Below are positions 25,311-34,694 of a stretch of DNA of 64,000 bases, piece by piece. This stretch comes from Janthinobacterium silvisoli. Lineage in GTDB: Bacteria > Pseudomonadota > Gammaproteobacteria > Burkholderiales > Burkholderiaceae_D. Made by a program: the position numbers and the translations under genes. How positions within the stretch are numbered: position 1 is the stretch's first letter; every line of letters starts with the position of its first letter. The DNA is taken from contig NZ_JACHCL010000005.1 of the NCBI RefSeq assembly GCF_014200725.1, positions 62,001 through 126,000 of the forward strand. The letters run 5' to 3'. Under the pieces are notes generated by a model. The model had not been told where the DNA came from and searched no databases. It was given only the letters and a program-made list of their open reading frames with translations.

Positions 25311-26171
25311 TTATAACCAATACACGACCACGTACAGGCCCAGCCAGACAACGTCGACAAAGTGCCAGTACCAGGCGGCGCCTTCGAAACCGAAGTGGTG
25401 CTCGGGTGTAAAGTGGCCTTTCAGCACGCGATACAAGATCACCGACAGCATGATGGCGCCCATCGTCACGTGGAAACCGTGGAATCCCGTCAGCATGAAG
25501 AAGGTGGCGCCATAGATGCCTGACGTCAATTTTAAATTCAGCTCGCTGTAGGCATGTACATATTCATACACCTGGAAACCCATGAAGACGGCGCCCAGAG
25601 CTATGGTGGCGAACAGGAACAGCGCCGTGACGCTGCGGTGGCCGGCGCGCAGCGCATGGTGGGAAATGGTCAGGGTCACGCCTGACAGCAGCAGCAAGGC
25701 AGTGTTAATCGTGGGTATCCAGAACGGCGTCATGGTGACGAAGTCCTGCACCGTGCCGGCCGGGCCCGTATTGCCCCAGTGGGCCGAGAAGTCTGGCCAG
25801 ATCAGCTTGTGATCGAGGTCGCCCAGCCACGGCATCGAGATGCTGCGTGCATAAAACAGGGCGCCAAAAAAAGCGCCAAAGAACATGACCTCGGAAAAGA
25901 TGAACCAGCTCATGCTCCAGCGGAAGGAATGGTCGATGCGTTCGCTATACAAGCCTTTTTCGGATTCCCCGATCGCGTCGCCAAACCAGAAATACAGCAC
26001 CAGCAAGATGCCGGCAATACCAGCCAGGTTCAGATACGGTCCCCACGACACATCGTTGACCCAGGCCGAGGCACCTATCATGGTCAGCAGCAGGCTGGCG
26101 CCGCCCAGCAGGGGCCAGCGCGAGGGCCCGGGCACAAAATAATACGGGACGGCGGCGTGGTTGGAACTCAT
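25311..26171 (-). CDS. ctaE: Cytochrome c oxidase subunit III
   Basis: A 286-residue seven-helix protein, subunit III of the aa3-type oxidase. Typical segments are YYFVPGPSRWPLLGGASLLL, EVMFFGAFFGALFYARSISM, the HHALRAGHRSVTALFLFATI loop, TGFHGFHVTMGAIMLSVIL and HFGFEGAAWYWHFVDVVWLG, with conserved Glu in the second and in the last. Three ATGs follow one another; GAGGAG is placed six bases before the third (26171), which I use. It ends the structural part of the operon, before the shared terminator. Confidence 0.96.
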   Translation of the reverse strand: MSSNHAAVPYYFVPGPSRWPLLGGASLLLTMIGASAWVNDVSWGPYLNLAGIAGILLVLYFWFGDAIGESEKGLYSERIDHSFRWSMSWFIFSEVMFFGAFFGALFYARSISMPWLGDLDHKLIWPDFSAHWGNTGPAGTVQDFVTMTPFWIPTINTALLLLSGVTLTISHHALRAGHRSVTALFLFATIALGAVFMGFQVYEYVHAYSELNLKLTSGIYGATFFMLTGFHGFHVTMGAIMLSVILYRVLKGHFTPEHHFGFEGAAWYWHFVDVVWLGLYVVVYWL

Positions 26172-26236
26172 CATCATCTCCTCAAAAACTTGTAGGGTGG
26201 TTTTTATTTGTTATAGAGAACTTATTGAATCACTGA

Positions 26237-26443
26237 TTATGGAACGACAAATTTCACGATGGTGATTAAAATGCCGATCAGGCAAGCCACGGCCAGCAAG
26301 GCCGCAATCACCACATGCACAGGGTTGAGCCGGGCCGAATCCGTATCGAAATCGCTCTTGCGGCGCAAGCCCGTAAACGACCACACCACCGCCCTGAGCG
26401 AATACAGGAACGAGGCTTGCGGCGGTTTGGCGGGCTTGTTCAT
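26237..26443 (-). CDS. DUF2970 family small membrane protein
   Basis: A 68-residue protein with the DUF2970 layout: an N-terminal segment SFLYSLRAVVWSFTGLRRKS followed by a single membrane helix VIAALLAVACLIGILITIVK. It occurs between ctaG and ctaE in oxidase operons of Burkholderiales and is presumed to be a small accessory or assembly factor; its role is unknown. It lies 10 bases after the ctaG stop. Confidence 0.88.
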   Translation of the reverse strand: MNKPAKPPQASFLYSLRAVVWSFTGLRRKSDFDTDSARLNPVHVVIAALLAVACLIGILITIVKFVVP

Positions 26444-26453
26444 GACTGGTCAC

Positions 26454-27038
26454 TCATAAATTCCCCTGCTGCACGGAAGGCGCCGGCGCCTTGCTCAAGC
26501 CGGCGATCTCGAAAAACGTGTACGACAGGGTAATGGTCTTGACCTCTTTCGGCAGCGCCGGATCGAGGAAGAACACCACCGGCATCTGCCGCGCCTCGTG
26601 CGGTTTCAGGGTTTGCTGCTTGAAGCAGAAACACTCGACCTTCTTGAAATGCGGTGTTGCACTCTGCGGCGCGTAGCTGGGTATCGCCTGGGCATTGACG
26701 GTACGGTCTTGCGTATTGACTACTTCATACATGACGGTGACCAGCTCGCCCGGATGCACCTTCATGGACGAGACGACCGGACGGAAACGCCATGGCCCCT
26801 GCGCATTGCCATCGAATTCCACGGTGATGCTGCGCGTGGTATCGACCTGGGTATTGTTGTCGTAAGCTACCGTGCCATCTTTTTGCGTCAGCACATTGAT
26901 GCCCATCACTTCGCAAATCTGCTTGTAGACGGGAATCAGGGCGTAACCAAAACCAAACATCACGCAGGCAATCACGAGCAGCTTGCCCAGCATCTTGCGG
27001 TTCAGTCCGCGTGTTTCCTGTTGTTCCGGCGTCGTCAC
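26454..27038 (-). CDS. ctaG: Cytochrome c oxidase assembly protein CtaG (Cox11)
   Basis: A 194-residue copper chaperone that delivers CuB to subunit I. One N-terminal membrane helix (LLVIACVMFGFGYALIPVYK) precedes a beta-rich periplasmic domain; the copper-binding CFCF motif is visible in KVECFCFKQQTLKPHEARQM. I use the GTG at 27038, which overlaps the stop of the 39-residue assembly gene as GTGA; a GTG at 27047 would add three residues. It is followed by the DUF2970 gene. Confidence 0.95.
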   Translation of the reverse strand: MTTPEQQETRGLNRKMLGKLLVIACVMFGFGYALIPVYKQICEVMGINVLTQKDGTVAYDNNTQVDTTRSITVEFDGNAQGPWRFRPVVSSMKVHPGELVTVMYEVVNTQDRTVNAQAIPSYAPQSATPHFKKVECFCFKQQTLKPHEARQMPVVFFLDPALPKEVKTITLSYTFFEIAGLSKAPAPSVQQGNL

Positions 27039-27154
27039 GACAGCCACAGCCGCTTGGCGAACACGGACAGGAAGAAAAAGGCGGCCAGGGCAGCCAGTAT
27101 CAGTCCGGTGCGCAGGTTGTTCGGTTTTTTACGTTCGGTATTATGGTCGTTCAT
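27035..27154 (-). CDS. Cytochrome oxidase small assembly protein (39 aa)
   Basis: A 39-residue reading frame: MNDHNTERKKPNNLRTGLI followed by a helix LAALAAFFFLSVFAKRLWLS. It has a basic, polar N-terminus and one membrane helix, and sits between ctaD and ctaG as in related oxidase operons where such a peptide is annotated as a small assembly protein. Its stop overlaps the likely GTG start of ctaG (GTGA), implying translational coupling. It is short, but its position, frame and composition make it convincing. Confidence 0.82.
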   Translation of the reverse strand: MNDHNTERKKPNNLRTGLILAALAAFFFLSVFAKRLWLS

Positions 27155-27209
27155 GGCAGGCACTTTATTCAAAGCGGGCCGGCGCACACGCCAGCCCGTG
27201 CTACCTCGA

Positions 27210-28817
27210 TTACTTCACTGTCGGTGGCGTTTCAAACGTGTGGAAAGGCGCCGGGCTAGGCACGGTCCATTCCAGGCCTTCCGCGCCTTCCCATGGTTTG
27301 GCTTCGGCAGCCTTGCCGCCGCGTATGGTCGGCAAGACCACGAACAGCAGGAAATACACTTGCATGAAGCCGAAACCGAAGGCGCCGATCGAGGCAATCA
27401 TATTGAAGTCCGTGAACTGCGCCGGATAATCGGCGTAGCGGCGCGGCATGCCGGCCAGGCCCAGGAAGTGCATCGGGAAGAAGGTCACGTTAAACGTGAT
27501 CAGCGACAGCCAGAAGTGGATCTTGCCGCGCGTCTCGTTGTACATATGCCCCGTCCATTTCGGGCTCCAGTAGTAGAAACCGGCGAACAGGGCAAACAGC
27601 GAGCCGGCCACCAGCACGTAGTGGAAGTGGGCCACCACATAATACGTATCCTGCAGCTGGATATCGATTGGCGTCACCGCCAGGATCAGGCCCGTAAAGC
27701 CGCCCATGGTGAACACGAAAATGAAGCCCACCGAGAACAGCATCGGCGTCTCGAAGGTCATCGAACCCTTCCACATGGTGGCGATCCAGTTGAACACTTT
27801 GACCCCCGTCGGCACGGCGATCAGCATGGTGGCGTACATGAAGAACAGCTGGCTGGTCACCGGCATGCCGGTGGTAAACATGTGATGCGCCCAGACGATG
27901 AAGGACAGGATCGCGATCGAGGCCGTGGCGTACACCATCGAGGCGTAGCCGAACAAGGGCTTGCGGGCAAACGCGGGCAGGATTTGCGAAACGATGCCGA
28001 AGGCCGGCAAGATCATGATGTAGACCTCGGGGTGGCCGAAGAACCAGAAGATATGCTGGTACATCACAGGATCGCCGCCACCGGCTGCATTAAAGAAGGA
28101 GGTGCCGAAGTGGCGGTCCGTCAGGGTCATGGTGATGGCGCCGGCCAGCACCGGCATGACGGCGATCAACAGGTAGGCAGTGATCAGCCAGGTCCAGCAA
28201 AACATCGGCATTTTCATCAGGGTCATGCCGGGAGCGCGCATGTTGAGGATGGTGACGATGATGTTGATCGAGCCCATGATGGACGAGGCGCCCATCAGGT
28301 GCATGGCGAAAATCGCCATGTCCATGCCGGGGCCCATCTGCGTCGACAGCGGCGCATACAGGGTCCAGCCGGCAGCCGTGGCGCCACCAGGCACCAAAAA
28401 GGAGGTGGCCAGCAGCAGGGCCGCTGGCGGCAGCAGCCAGAACGAAAAGTTGTTCATGCGCGCAAACGCCATGTCGGACGCGCCCACTTGCAGCGGGATC
28501 ATCCAGTTGGCGTAGCCGACGAAGGCCGGCATGATGGCGCCGAACACCATCACCAGGCCGTGCATGGTGGTCAGCTGGTTAAAGAATTCAGGGTGGAAAA
28601 ACTGCAAGCCAGGGTGGAACAGTTCCGTACGTATCATCAGGGCCAGCACGCCGCCCGACAGAAGCATGATGAACGAGAACCACAAGTAAAGCGTGCCGAT
28701 ATCCTTGTGGTTAGTGGCAAACAGCCAGCGGCGCCAGCCGCTTGGGTGATCGTGATGCGCATGGTCATGATGTGCGTGGTCGTCGTGACCGCTGTGGTCC
28801 AAAGTACTCGTGCTCAT
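27210..28817 (-). CDS. ctaD: Cytochrome c oxidase subunit I
   Basis: A 535-residue, twelve-helix catalytic subunit carrying heme a and the heme a3-CuB centre, which reduces oxygen and pumps protons. Recognisable stretches are [20 protein letters not shown] (a heme a ligand His), [20 protein letters not shown] (CuB His and the Tyr crosslink region), [20 protein letters not shown] and [20 protein letters not shown] (heme ligands). The first 26 residues are unusually rich in His and Asp ([18 protein letters not shown]), perhaps a metal-binding tail. It follows coxB in the operon by 20 bases. Confidence 0.98.
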   Translation of the reverse strand: MSTSTLDHSGHDDHAHHDHAHHDHPSGWRRWLFATNHKDIGTLYLWFSFIMLLSGGVLALMIRTELFHPGLQFFHPEFFNQLTTMHGLVMVFGAIMPAFVGYANWMIPLQVGASDMAFARMNNFSFWLLPPAALLLATSFLVPGGATAAGWTLYAPLSTQMGPGMDMAIFAMHLMGASSIMGSINIIVTILNMRAPGMTLMKMPMFCWTWLITAYLLIAVMPVLAGAITMTLTDRHFGTSFFNAAGGGDPVMYQHIFWFFGHPEVYIMILPAFGIVSQILPAFARKPLFGYASMVYATASIAILSFIVWAHHMFTTGMPVTSQLFFMYATMLIAVPTGVKVFNWIATMWKGSMTFETPMLFSVGFIFVFTMGGFTGLILAVTPIDIQLQDTYYVVAHFHYVLVAGSLFALFAGFYYWSPKWTGHMYNETRGKIHFWLSLITFNVTFFPMHFLGLAGMPRRYADYPAQFTDFNMIASIGAFGFGFMQVYFLLFVVLPTIRGGKAAEAKPWEGAEGLEWTVPSPAPFHTFETPPTVK

Positions 28818-28837
28818 AGACAGCTCCTGGCTCCTGA

Positions 28838-30046
28838 TTACTTGCGTGCAGCCACGACTTCGGCTGGTTGAACGATATTTTCTGCGGCCTTGTTTGACCA
28901 GTTATTGCGCGTGTAAGTGATCACTGCCGCGATATCCGTGTCAGACAGTTGTTTCCAGGCTGGCATTTCAGCCGGGAACTTGCCGCTCTTTTGCCCGTTC
29001 AGCAAGACATGTATCTGTTCCGCTTTCGGACCGTTCACCACAGGCGAACCGTCGAGCGCGGCGAACGCTCCCGGCACGCCCTTGCCGGTCGCCTGGTGAC
29101 AGACCACGCAGTTGGCCGCGTACACTTTTTCACCCTTGACCTTCAACTCGTCTATGGTCCAGGTCTTGTTCGGATCATCGGCCAGCGCAGCCATTTCTTT
29201 TTGCTTCACATCCACCCACGCCTTGTAGTCTTCTGCAGACACGACTTTCACGACGATCGGCATGAAGGCGTGTTCCTTGCCGCACAGCTCGGCGCAATTG
29301 CCACGGAAGGTGCCGATATGGTCCGCCTTGAACCAGGTATCGCGTACGAAACCGGGAATCGCATCCTGTTTCACGCCAAACGCGGGCACGGACCAGGCAT
29401 GGATCACGTCATTGGCCGTGAGCACCATGCGGATCTTCTTATGCACTGGCACCACCAGTTCATTGTCGACCTCGATCAGATAATTTTCGCCGCGCTTCTC
29501 GGTTGGCGGCGCGCCCGGCGCACCCACTTGCGAGCGCGGCGTGGACAGGTTGGACAGGAAGGAAATACCCTCGCCTTCGCCCTTCAGATAATCATAGCCC
29601 CATTTCCACTGCATGCCAGTCGCTTTGATGGTGAGGTCGGCGTTGGACGTATCCTTCATGCCGACCACGGTGCGCGTGGCAGGCAGCGCCATGCCGATCA
29701 CGATCAGGAAAGGCACGACGGTCCAGGCGATCTCGACGGTGGTGCTTTCGTGGAAAGTGGCTGGCTTGTGGCCCACGGACTTGCGGTGCTTGAAGATGGA
29801 ATAAAACATAACGCCGAACACGGCCACGAAAATCACCAGGCAGATGATCATCATCCAGGTGTGCAGATCGTAGATCTCATGGGCGATCTGTGTCGCCGGC
29901 GGTTGCAGATTCAACTCGAGCGGCCTGGGACCGCCGGTGCCGGGATAGGTGCTGGCAGCCGGTGCCGCCATAGCCCATCGTCCGACGCCTAGCGCTGTCA
30001 GCGACAGCCCGAGCATCAACGATTGAAGTCGCTTTGCATGTTTCAT
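28838..30046 (-). CDS. coxB: Cytochrome c oxidase subunit II with fused cytochrome c domain
   Basis: A 402-residue protein. A signal sequence ([20 protein letters not shown]) precedes two membrane helices ([20 protein letters not shown] and [20 protein letters not shown]) and the CuA domain with ligands in [15 protein letters not shown] and [14 protein letters not shown]. The C-terminus adds a cytochrome c domain, CVVCH, with a distal Met candidate near [11 protein letters not shown]. Such fusion is usual in caa3-like oxidases and Burkholderiales aa3 enzymes. I start at the ATG at 30046, after GGGGA; the codon at 30061 is disfavoured. It heads the structural operon. Confidence 0.95.
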   Translation of the reverse strand: MKHAKRLQSLMLGLSLTALGVGRWAMAAPAASTYPGTGGPRPLELNLQPPATQIAHEIYDLHTWMMIICLVIFVAVFGVMFYSIFKHRKSVGHKPATFHESTTVEIAWTVVPFLIVIGMALPATRTVVGMKDTSNADLTIKATGMQWKWGYDYLKGEGEGISFLSNLSTPRSQVGAPGAPPTEKRGENYLIEVDNELVVPVHKKIRMVLTANDVIHAWSVPAFGVKQDAIPGFVRDTWFKADHIGTFRGNCAELCGKEHAFMPIVVKVVSAEDYKAWVDVKQKEMAALADDPNKTWTIDELKVKGEKVYAANCVVCHQATGKGVPGAFAALDGSPVVNGPKAEQIHVLLNGQKSGKFPAEMPAWKQLSDTDIAAVITYTRNNWSNKAAENIVQPAEVVAARK

Positions 30047-30370
30047 GTTTTCCCCAACCACCCAAAAATAATGATATTTTAAACGGCTGCGGAAAGCTCC
30101 GTACTACACCGCTGCCGCTCCTCCAGGAAAGCATCACGGCATTCATGCCGCCGCGAGCGCCAAGCACCAGCAAATCCCATGCTGTTTGCACACACAAAGT
30201 CTTGTACGAACAACCATGCTGGAATTCTATTTTTCTTGCACGGCCAATATGGCCCTGCATGCAAGATGGTTACTATACTAATGCAGTAACTTCTAATAAT
30301 CTTGCTTTGTTTGATAATTTTTTTCTTGCCACTTGTTTTTATGGCTTAACAAGCTGACAAACAATCAACG

Positions 30371-30400
30371 ATTATAAGCAAGAAAAGTTGAATGCATCAA
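30371..30400 (-). promoter_or_regulatory. Candidate sigma70 promoter upstream of coxB
   Basis: On the minus strand a -35 TTGATG (plus 30395-30400), an 18-base spacer and a perfect -10 TATAAT (plus 30371-30376). It points towards coxB, about 320 bases away, and so would give a long 5' leader. The gap 30047-30509 otherwise holds no gene I can support; it is markedly AT-rich from about 30260 to 30400. Confidence 0.45.
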
Positions 30401-30509
30401 CAATAATCAGCGCGCGTGCGCGCACCCGTGCCAACGCCGGCGCGCTTTGCAACACTTGCTACTTGGATCAGGATGGAATGGCGGCGCGAGGCGGCGCCGC
30501 CTGCAAAGA

Positions 30510-31427
30510 TCAGGGCTTGCGCGGCGTAAACTGGATGATGGCTTCACCGTTGCGCGTGACGCGCGGCGCCGGGCGGAAGGCATGGCCATAGATGACTTCA
30601 AAGCTCAGGCCCAGCTTGCCGTCGGGACGGCGCATTTTTTCCAGCGCGTCCAGCATGCGCTGCCAGGCGGCCTTGTCCATCAGGCCACGGCGGCGCGTGG
30701 TCAAGGGATTGCCGCCAAAGGCGCGCACGTCGGCCAGCAATTTTTCCGCCGTGTCATAGGTGACGGTGATGATTTCCATGTCCAGCACGGGCGTAGAAAA
30801 ACCTGTCTCGACCAGCATGTCGCCAAAGTCGTGCATGTCGACAAACGGCAATGCATGGGGATACAAATCGGCTTGCGCAAACGCGTCGCGCACCTCGCGG
30901 AAAGTGTCGGGCCCGAAACAGGAAAACATCAGCAAGCCATCGAGGCGCAAGGCACGGCGCCATTCGGCAAACACGCGGTCGGGCTGGGCATGCCAGTGCA
31001 AGGCCAGGTTGGACCACACCAGGTCGATGCTGCTGGCGGCCAGCGGCAAGTCGCCCAGGTCGCCGCACAGCAAGTCCACGCCTGTTTTCGAGGGCAACAG
31101 TTTACTGAGAAACTGGTTCAGGCCAGACAGCTTGGAGGCCGGTGCGCGCGCCGCCTGCAACATCGCTTGCGATGCATCGAGGCCGATAATTTGTGCGGCC
31201 GGATAATCTTTATGCAATTGCGCCAGGTCAGCACCGGGACCGCAACCGGCATCGAGCACGCGCAAGGGCGTGATTTTCACCAGTTCCAGGCGTTCGTGCA
31301 TGCGCGCGGACACTTCGCGGCGCAAAAAGTCCGATGGCGCAATCCGCGCCGGACGGGAAAATAAATCGCGTACTTGCACCGCATCGATGGGCGCACTCAT
31401 TTTGGGCGGACTTGTGGGAACTGACAT
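30510..31427 (-). CDS. Class I SAM-dependent methyltransferase, BioC-like
   Basis: A 305-residue methyltransferase. The SAM-binding motif I is VLDAGCGPGADLAQL, followed by IIGLDASQAMLQAAR and the acidic motif LLCGDLGDLPLAASSIDLVW, then SNLALHWHAQPDRVFAEWRR. This pattern is that of BioC (malonyl-ACP methyltransferase, biotin synthesis), and the gene next to comF is often annotated bioC in Burkholderiales; however, no bio genes are in view. Two starts, at 31427 (used) and 31400 (MSAPIDAV), are possible. The longer frame to 32231 runs through comF and is not real. Confidence 0.86.
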   Translation of the reverse strand: MSVPTSPPKMSAPIDAVQVRDLFSRPARIAPSDFLRREVSARMHERLELVKITPLRVLDAGCGPGADLAQLHKDYPAAQIIGLDASQAMLQAARAPASKLSGLNQFLSKLLPSKTGVDLLCGDLGDLPLAASSIDLVWSNLALHWHAQPDRVFAEWRRALRLDGLLMFSCFGPDTFREVRDAFAQADLYPHALPFVDMHDFGDMLVETGFSTPVLDMEIITVTYDTAEKLLADVRAFGGNPLTTRRRGLMDKAAWQRMLDALEKMRRPDGKLGLSFEVIYGHAFRPAPRVTRNGEAIIQFTPRKP

Positions 31428-31484
31428 GGGCAATCGGGTGAGATGAGATAATGTCGGCAGTGTACATGGAACGGGGCCATCGCG

Positions 31485-32234
31485 ATGGGGAGCGGCTTTT
31501 ACCAGGTGGGAAGCAGCGCATTGCAATCGATCTTGCAAGCGCTGGGCGCCAGCCTGCTGCCGGCCCAGTGCGCACTGTGCGGCGGCGCTTGTGCGCAAGT
31601 GCTGTGTACGCCGTGCCGCGAGCAATACCTGGGCCAGCTGCGCCCACGCTGCCGCCGCTGCGCCAATCCGCTCGATGATGTGTCCACCTTGTGCGGACGC
31701 TGCCTGCGCCATCCTCCCGCGTATGACGCCACCAGCACGGCGGCCGATTACGCGGCGCCCGTCGACCAGTTGCTGCTGCAGCTGAAATTCGGCGCCCGGC
31801 TGGCGCTGGCGCCCTTGTTTGCGCAGCTGCTGGCCGAGGCGGTGCAGCGCCAGGCAGACTGGCAAGCGCCGCAATGGCTGTGTCCCGTGCCGCTGGGCCC
31901 TGCCCGCCTGGCTGAACGGGGCTTTAACCAGGCGCTGGAAATTGCCCGTCCGCTGGCGCGCCAGCTGGCCATCCCGCTGTTGCCCCGGCTGGCCATCCGG
32001 GTACGCGAAACCCGGGCGCAAAGCGGCGTGGCGCCACGCGAACGCAAAGCCAACCTGGCGCGCGCCTTTGTCGTGGCGCCAGAACAGACCGCCAGGGTGC
32101 GCGGCTGCCATGTCGGCATCGTCGACGATGTGATGAGCAGCGGCCACACGGTGGACGCGCTGGCCGCCGCCTTCAAGCGGCATGGCGCAGCAAAGGTAAC
32201 GATATTGGTGATGGCCCGCACGCCACCGCATTGA
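31485..32234 (+). CDS. ComF family protein (phosphoribosyltransferase-like)
   Basis: A 249-residue protein with the ComF plan: an N-terminal zinc-finger region with Cys pairs (CALCGGACAQVLCTPC and RPRCRRCANPLDDVSTLCGRC) and a C-terminal phosphoribosyltransferase domain ending in the PRPP loop VGIVDDVMSSGHTVDALAAA. ComF proteins are needed for DNA uptake in competent bacteria, and a similar protein, GntX, is linked to nutrient use in E. coli. It is divergent from the BioC-like gene and upstream of trmL. Confidence 0.93.
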   Translation: MGSGFYQVGSSALQSILQALGASLLPAQCALCGGACAQVLCTPCREQYLGQLRPRCRRCANPLDDVSTLCGRCLRHPPAYDATSTAADYAAPVDQLLLQLKFGARLALAPLFAQLLAEAVQRQADWQAPQWLCPVPLGPARLAERGFNQALEIARPLARQLAIPLLPRLAIRVRETRAQSGVAPRERKANLARAFVVAPEQTARVRGCHVGIVDDVMSSGHTVDALAAAFKRHGAAKVTILVMARTPPH

Positions 32235-32287
32235 CTATTTTGAGTCGTACTCAGTTGTACTACAGTTGTACTAATTAGGAGAGCATC

Positions 32288-32758
32288 TTGTTTCACGTCG
32301 TTCTGGTAGAACCTGAAATCCCGCCCAACACGGGCAACGTCATCCGCCTGTGCGCCAACACGGGCGCGCAGCTGCATCTGGTCGAACCGCTGGGCTTTCC
32401 GCTCGACGATTCCAAGATGAAACGCGCCGGCCTCGATTACCACGACTATGCCAACATGAAGGTGCACAAGAACTGGGAAGCCTTCCTGGCGGATACCCAA
32501 CCGGACCCGGCGCGCATGTTCGCCATGACCACGCGCGGCTCGCGTCCGTTTGGCGAGGTCGCCTTTTTACCTGGCGACGTGTTCGTATTCGGTTCGGAAA
32601 CCAAAGGACTCGATCCTGCCCTGCGCGACGGCTTCCCCGCCGAACAGCGCATCCGCCTGCCAATGCGCCCGGACAACCGCAGCCTGAACCTGTCCAATAC
32701 AGTCGCCGTGGTTGTCTATGAAGCGTGGCGCCAGTACGGCTATTTGGGCGGTGCCTGA
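32288..32758 (+). CDS. trmL: tRNA (cytidine(34)-2'-O)-methyltransferase TrmL
   Basis: A 156-residue SPOUT methyltransferase that 2'-O-methylates the wobble base of certain leucine tRNAs. The opening [20 protein letters not shown], the segment [20 protein letters not shown] and the C-terminal knot region [20 protein letters not shown] are diagnostic. The start is TTG, with AGGAGAG seven bases upstream, and gives exactly the family N-terminus ([10 protein letters not shown]). It follows comF by 53 bases. Confidence 0.95.
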   Translation: MFHVVLVEPEIPPNTGNVIRLCANTGAQLHLVEPLGFPLDDSKMKRAGLDYHDYANMKVHKNWEAFLADTQPDPARMFAMTTRGSRPFGEVAFLPGDVFVFGSETKGLDPALRDGFPAEQRIRLPMRPDNRSLNLSNTVAVVVYEAWRQYGYLGGA

Positions 32759-32764
32759 ATAACG

Positions 32765-33499
32765 TTAGCGCAGCGCCAGCTGCGGCGCGTTGCTGTCGGC
32801 GTCCAGTATCACCAGCTGCGTGCGCATGTCGCGCGTGGCGGCCAGCTTGCCGTTCACGTACAGATTGGTCTTGACGCCATACATGCCTTGCGACACGCCG
32901 GCCGGCAAGGTCAGCTCGAACGAGTTTTCAAAGCGTCCGCCCGTCCTGTTGGTGTTGGACAGTTCTTTCGAGCCTGACTTGAAGGGCTGGCCTTGCGGGT
33001 CCAGCACTACCAGTTCTTCGCGCACGTCGGTGACGTTTTGCGTACTGCCATTGACCAGTTCCACCACGGACGTGACTTTGAACGGCTGGCCGCGCTTGAC
33101 GGTGCCGGCGCTCAATTGCGGCGTGTACGACACCACTTGCGGCTCGCGCGGCAGCGAACCGCGGGCGCGGATATAGTCGCGGTCGGCCTGGGCCGCCGTT
33201 TTGGTCTGGCGCGAATTGACATTGAAGGCCAGGCAACCGGCCGCCGCCAGGCCGCCGCCGATGGCTGCGCCTTTCAGCGCGCCATTCTTGCCGCTGACCA
33301 GCGCGCCCAGCAAGGCGCCCACGGCCGCACCGGCGGCGGCCGTCTTGCCTACGCTGCAAGGGTCTTCGTCGGTAACCTGCGGATACTGGCTATTGTCCTG
33401 GCGCACGCCATTCTGATTCATGGGCGCGGTAGCGCAACCGGCCAGCATGGCGGCCAGGGTCAATGCGGCAGTGGTCCGCACGGTGGTCTTGTTCAGCAT
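32765..33499 (-). CDS. Glycine-zipper lipoprotein of the tubulin-like cluster
   Basis: A 244-residue lipoprotein: the signal ends in the lipobox LAGC at about residue 22. It then has a glycine-zipper membrane segment (GAAVGALLGALVSGKNGALK and GAAIGGGLAAAG), like outer-membrane-associated glycine-zipper proteins, followed by a beta-rich region (VKRGQPFKVTSVVELVNGST, FKSGSKELSNTNRTGGRFEN) predicted to be periplasmic. It is the last gene of the six-gene minus-strand cluster, 20 bases after the zinc-ribbon gene. Role unknown; the context suggests an envelope-linked part of that system. Confidence 0.82.
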   Translation of the reverse strand: MLNKTTVRTTAALTLAAMLAGCATAPMNQNGVRQDNSQYPQVTDEDPCSVGKTAAAGAAVGALLGALVSGKNGALKGAAIGGGLAAAGCLAFNVNSRQTKTAAQADRDYIRARGSLPREPQVVSYTPQLSAGTVKRGQPFKVTSVVELVNGSTQNVTDVREELVVLDPQGQPFKSGSKELSNTNRTGGRFENSFELTLPAGVSQGMYGVKTNLYVNGKLAATRDMRTQLVILDADSNAPQLALR

Positions 33500-33519
33500 A
33501 GCTACTCCCGAGTGTTTTT

Positions 33520-34680
33520 TTATTTGATCGTCGTTTCCGTCTGCAGCACTTGCCGCTCGCGCTCACGGATGCGGCGCGACAGGCTGTCGATGCGCGCATT
33601 ATTCGGGTCGGCGCGGCGCGCACTGTCCAGATACGTCTTGGCGGCATCGAATTTTCCCTCATTCATCGAGCGCTCGGCATCGCGCAGGAAGGATTGCGCC
33701 ATCTCGTTGCGCATGGCCGCGCCATTGTCGACGGGCGCAGGGTTAGTTCGTTCGACCACGCGGGGAGGCGCAGGTTCACTTTGTACAGGGCGCGCTGGCG
33801 CTGTCTCAATCACGGGCGGCGCCACTGGCTCAGGCGCAGGAGCGGACACGGCCGTCAAGGCTTGCAAGTCTGCCTTCAATTGTGGCAATTCAGGAAATTC
33901 GCGGTCCAGCGCTTCCAGCTTGACGATGCCACTGCTGGCCGCCACACTATCCTTGCTAGCTAGCGCCTGGCGCACGCCCACCTGGATCGATGCGGCGGCC
34001 GCCTGCTGGCGTGCCAACTGCTTGCGCAACGGGTCCACCGTCGATGCACCCGCGCAATCGCTATCCAATGCAGACAGTGCTTTACTGGCGCTTTGCAAAC
34101 GGTGGCCATTCAGATCGCGTTCGATGGCGCGCACGCTGCGCTGGCAGCCGCCCGAGGCCACTACGGCTTTGCTGATCGCCGCCTGCAAATCGTCCACCTT
34201 GGCAGTGGACTTGCCGGTACAAACATTCTGCGCTTCCGACAGTTTGACGCGCGCCCCATCGAGGCTGCCCTTGGCGACCAGCGCCAGGCCGCTATCGATG
34301 GCGTCATTACACAAGGTATCTTGCTTGTTGGAGAACTTGCCATTGATATAGACAATCGCCAACCCTGCCACGATCAAACCGGCCAGCCAGCGCGGCCATT
34401 TTTTGGCGGGCACGGGTTCAGGCGGCGGTGCTTCCATCTTGCGCTCAGGCGCGGGTTCAGCCCTGGGTTCGACCCTGGGTTCGACCTTGGCTTCAACCTT
34501 TGACTGTACCTTGGCCACGACAACAGGCTCTGGCTTTACTTCGACTTTCGGCTCGGCTTTGACGGGCACAGGCGGCGGCACGAACTTGGGCGCAGCAACG
34601 CCGGCCACGGCATGGCCGCAAAACGGACAGAACGGCACGCCCTCCACCAGCGTCTCTTGACACTTGACACACTTGATCAC
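33520..34680 (-). CDS. Zinc-ribbon membrane protein with Pro/Glu-rich linker
   Basis: A 386-residue protein. The first 20 residues form a zinc ribbon, CVKCQETLVEGVPFCPFCG, with Cys-x2-Cys pairs. A low-complexity linker with repeated Val-Glu-Pro and Lys-Val-Glu follows, then one membrane helix (WPRWLAGLIVAGLAIVYING), then an alpha-helical region rich in Ala and Ser with TPR-like or coiled-coil character. I start at the GTG at 34680, since GGAAG lies about six bases upstream and the frame beyond is unlike protein. It lies 14 bases after the tubulin-like gene, so a cytoplasmic zinc end next to that GTPase is plausible. Confidence 0.8.
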   Translation of the reverse strand: MIKCVKCQETLVEGVPFCPFCGHAVAGVAAPKFVPPPVPVKAEPKVEVKPEPVVVAKVQSKVEAKVEPRVEPRAEPAPERKMEAPPPEPVPAKKWPRWLAGLIVAGLAIVYINGKFSNKQDTLCNDAIDSGLALVAKGSLDGARVKLSEAQNVCTGKSTAKVDDLQAAISKAVVASGGCQRSVRAIERDLNGHRLQSASKALSALDSDCAGASTVDPLRKQLARQQAAAASIQVGVRQALASKDSVAASSGIVKLEALDREFPELPQLKADLQALTAVSAPAPEPVAPPVIETAPARPVQSEPAPPRVVERTNPAPVDNGAAMRNEMAQSFLRDAERSMNEGKFDAAKTYLDSARRADPNNARIDSLSRRIRERERQVLQTETTIK

Positions 34681-34694
34681 AACACTTCCTTCAT

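Noticed and set aside
26598-28871. A 757-codon plus-strand frame antisense to ctaG and ctaD
   Set aside because: It has a His/Gly/Arg-rich, low-complexity composition, and the opposite strand encodes unmistakable oxidase proteins.
30079-30264. A small minus-strand frame upstream of coxB
   Set aside because: Composition unlike a protein and no start signals; the region is the coxB leader.
30510-32231. A 573-codon minus-strand frame joining the methyltransferase to the comF region
   Set aside because: The upstream 268 codons are antisense to comF; the methyltransferase begins at an ATG near 31427.
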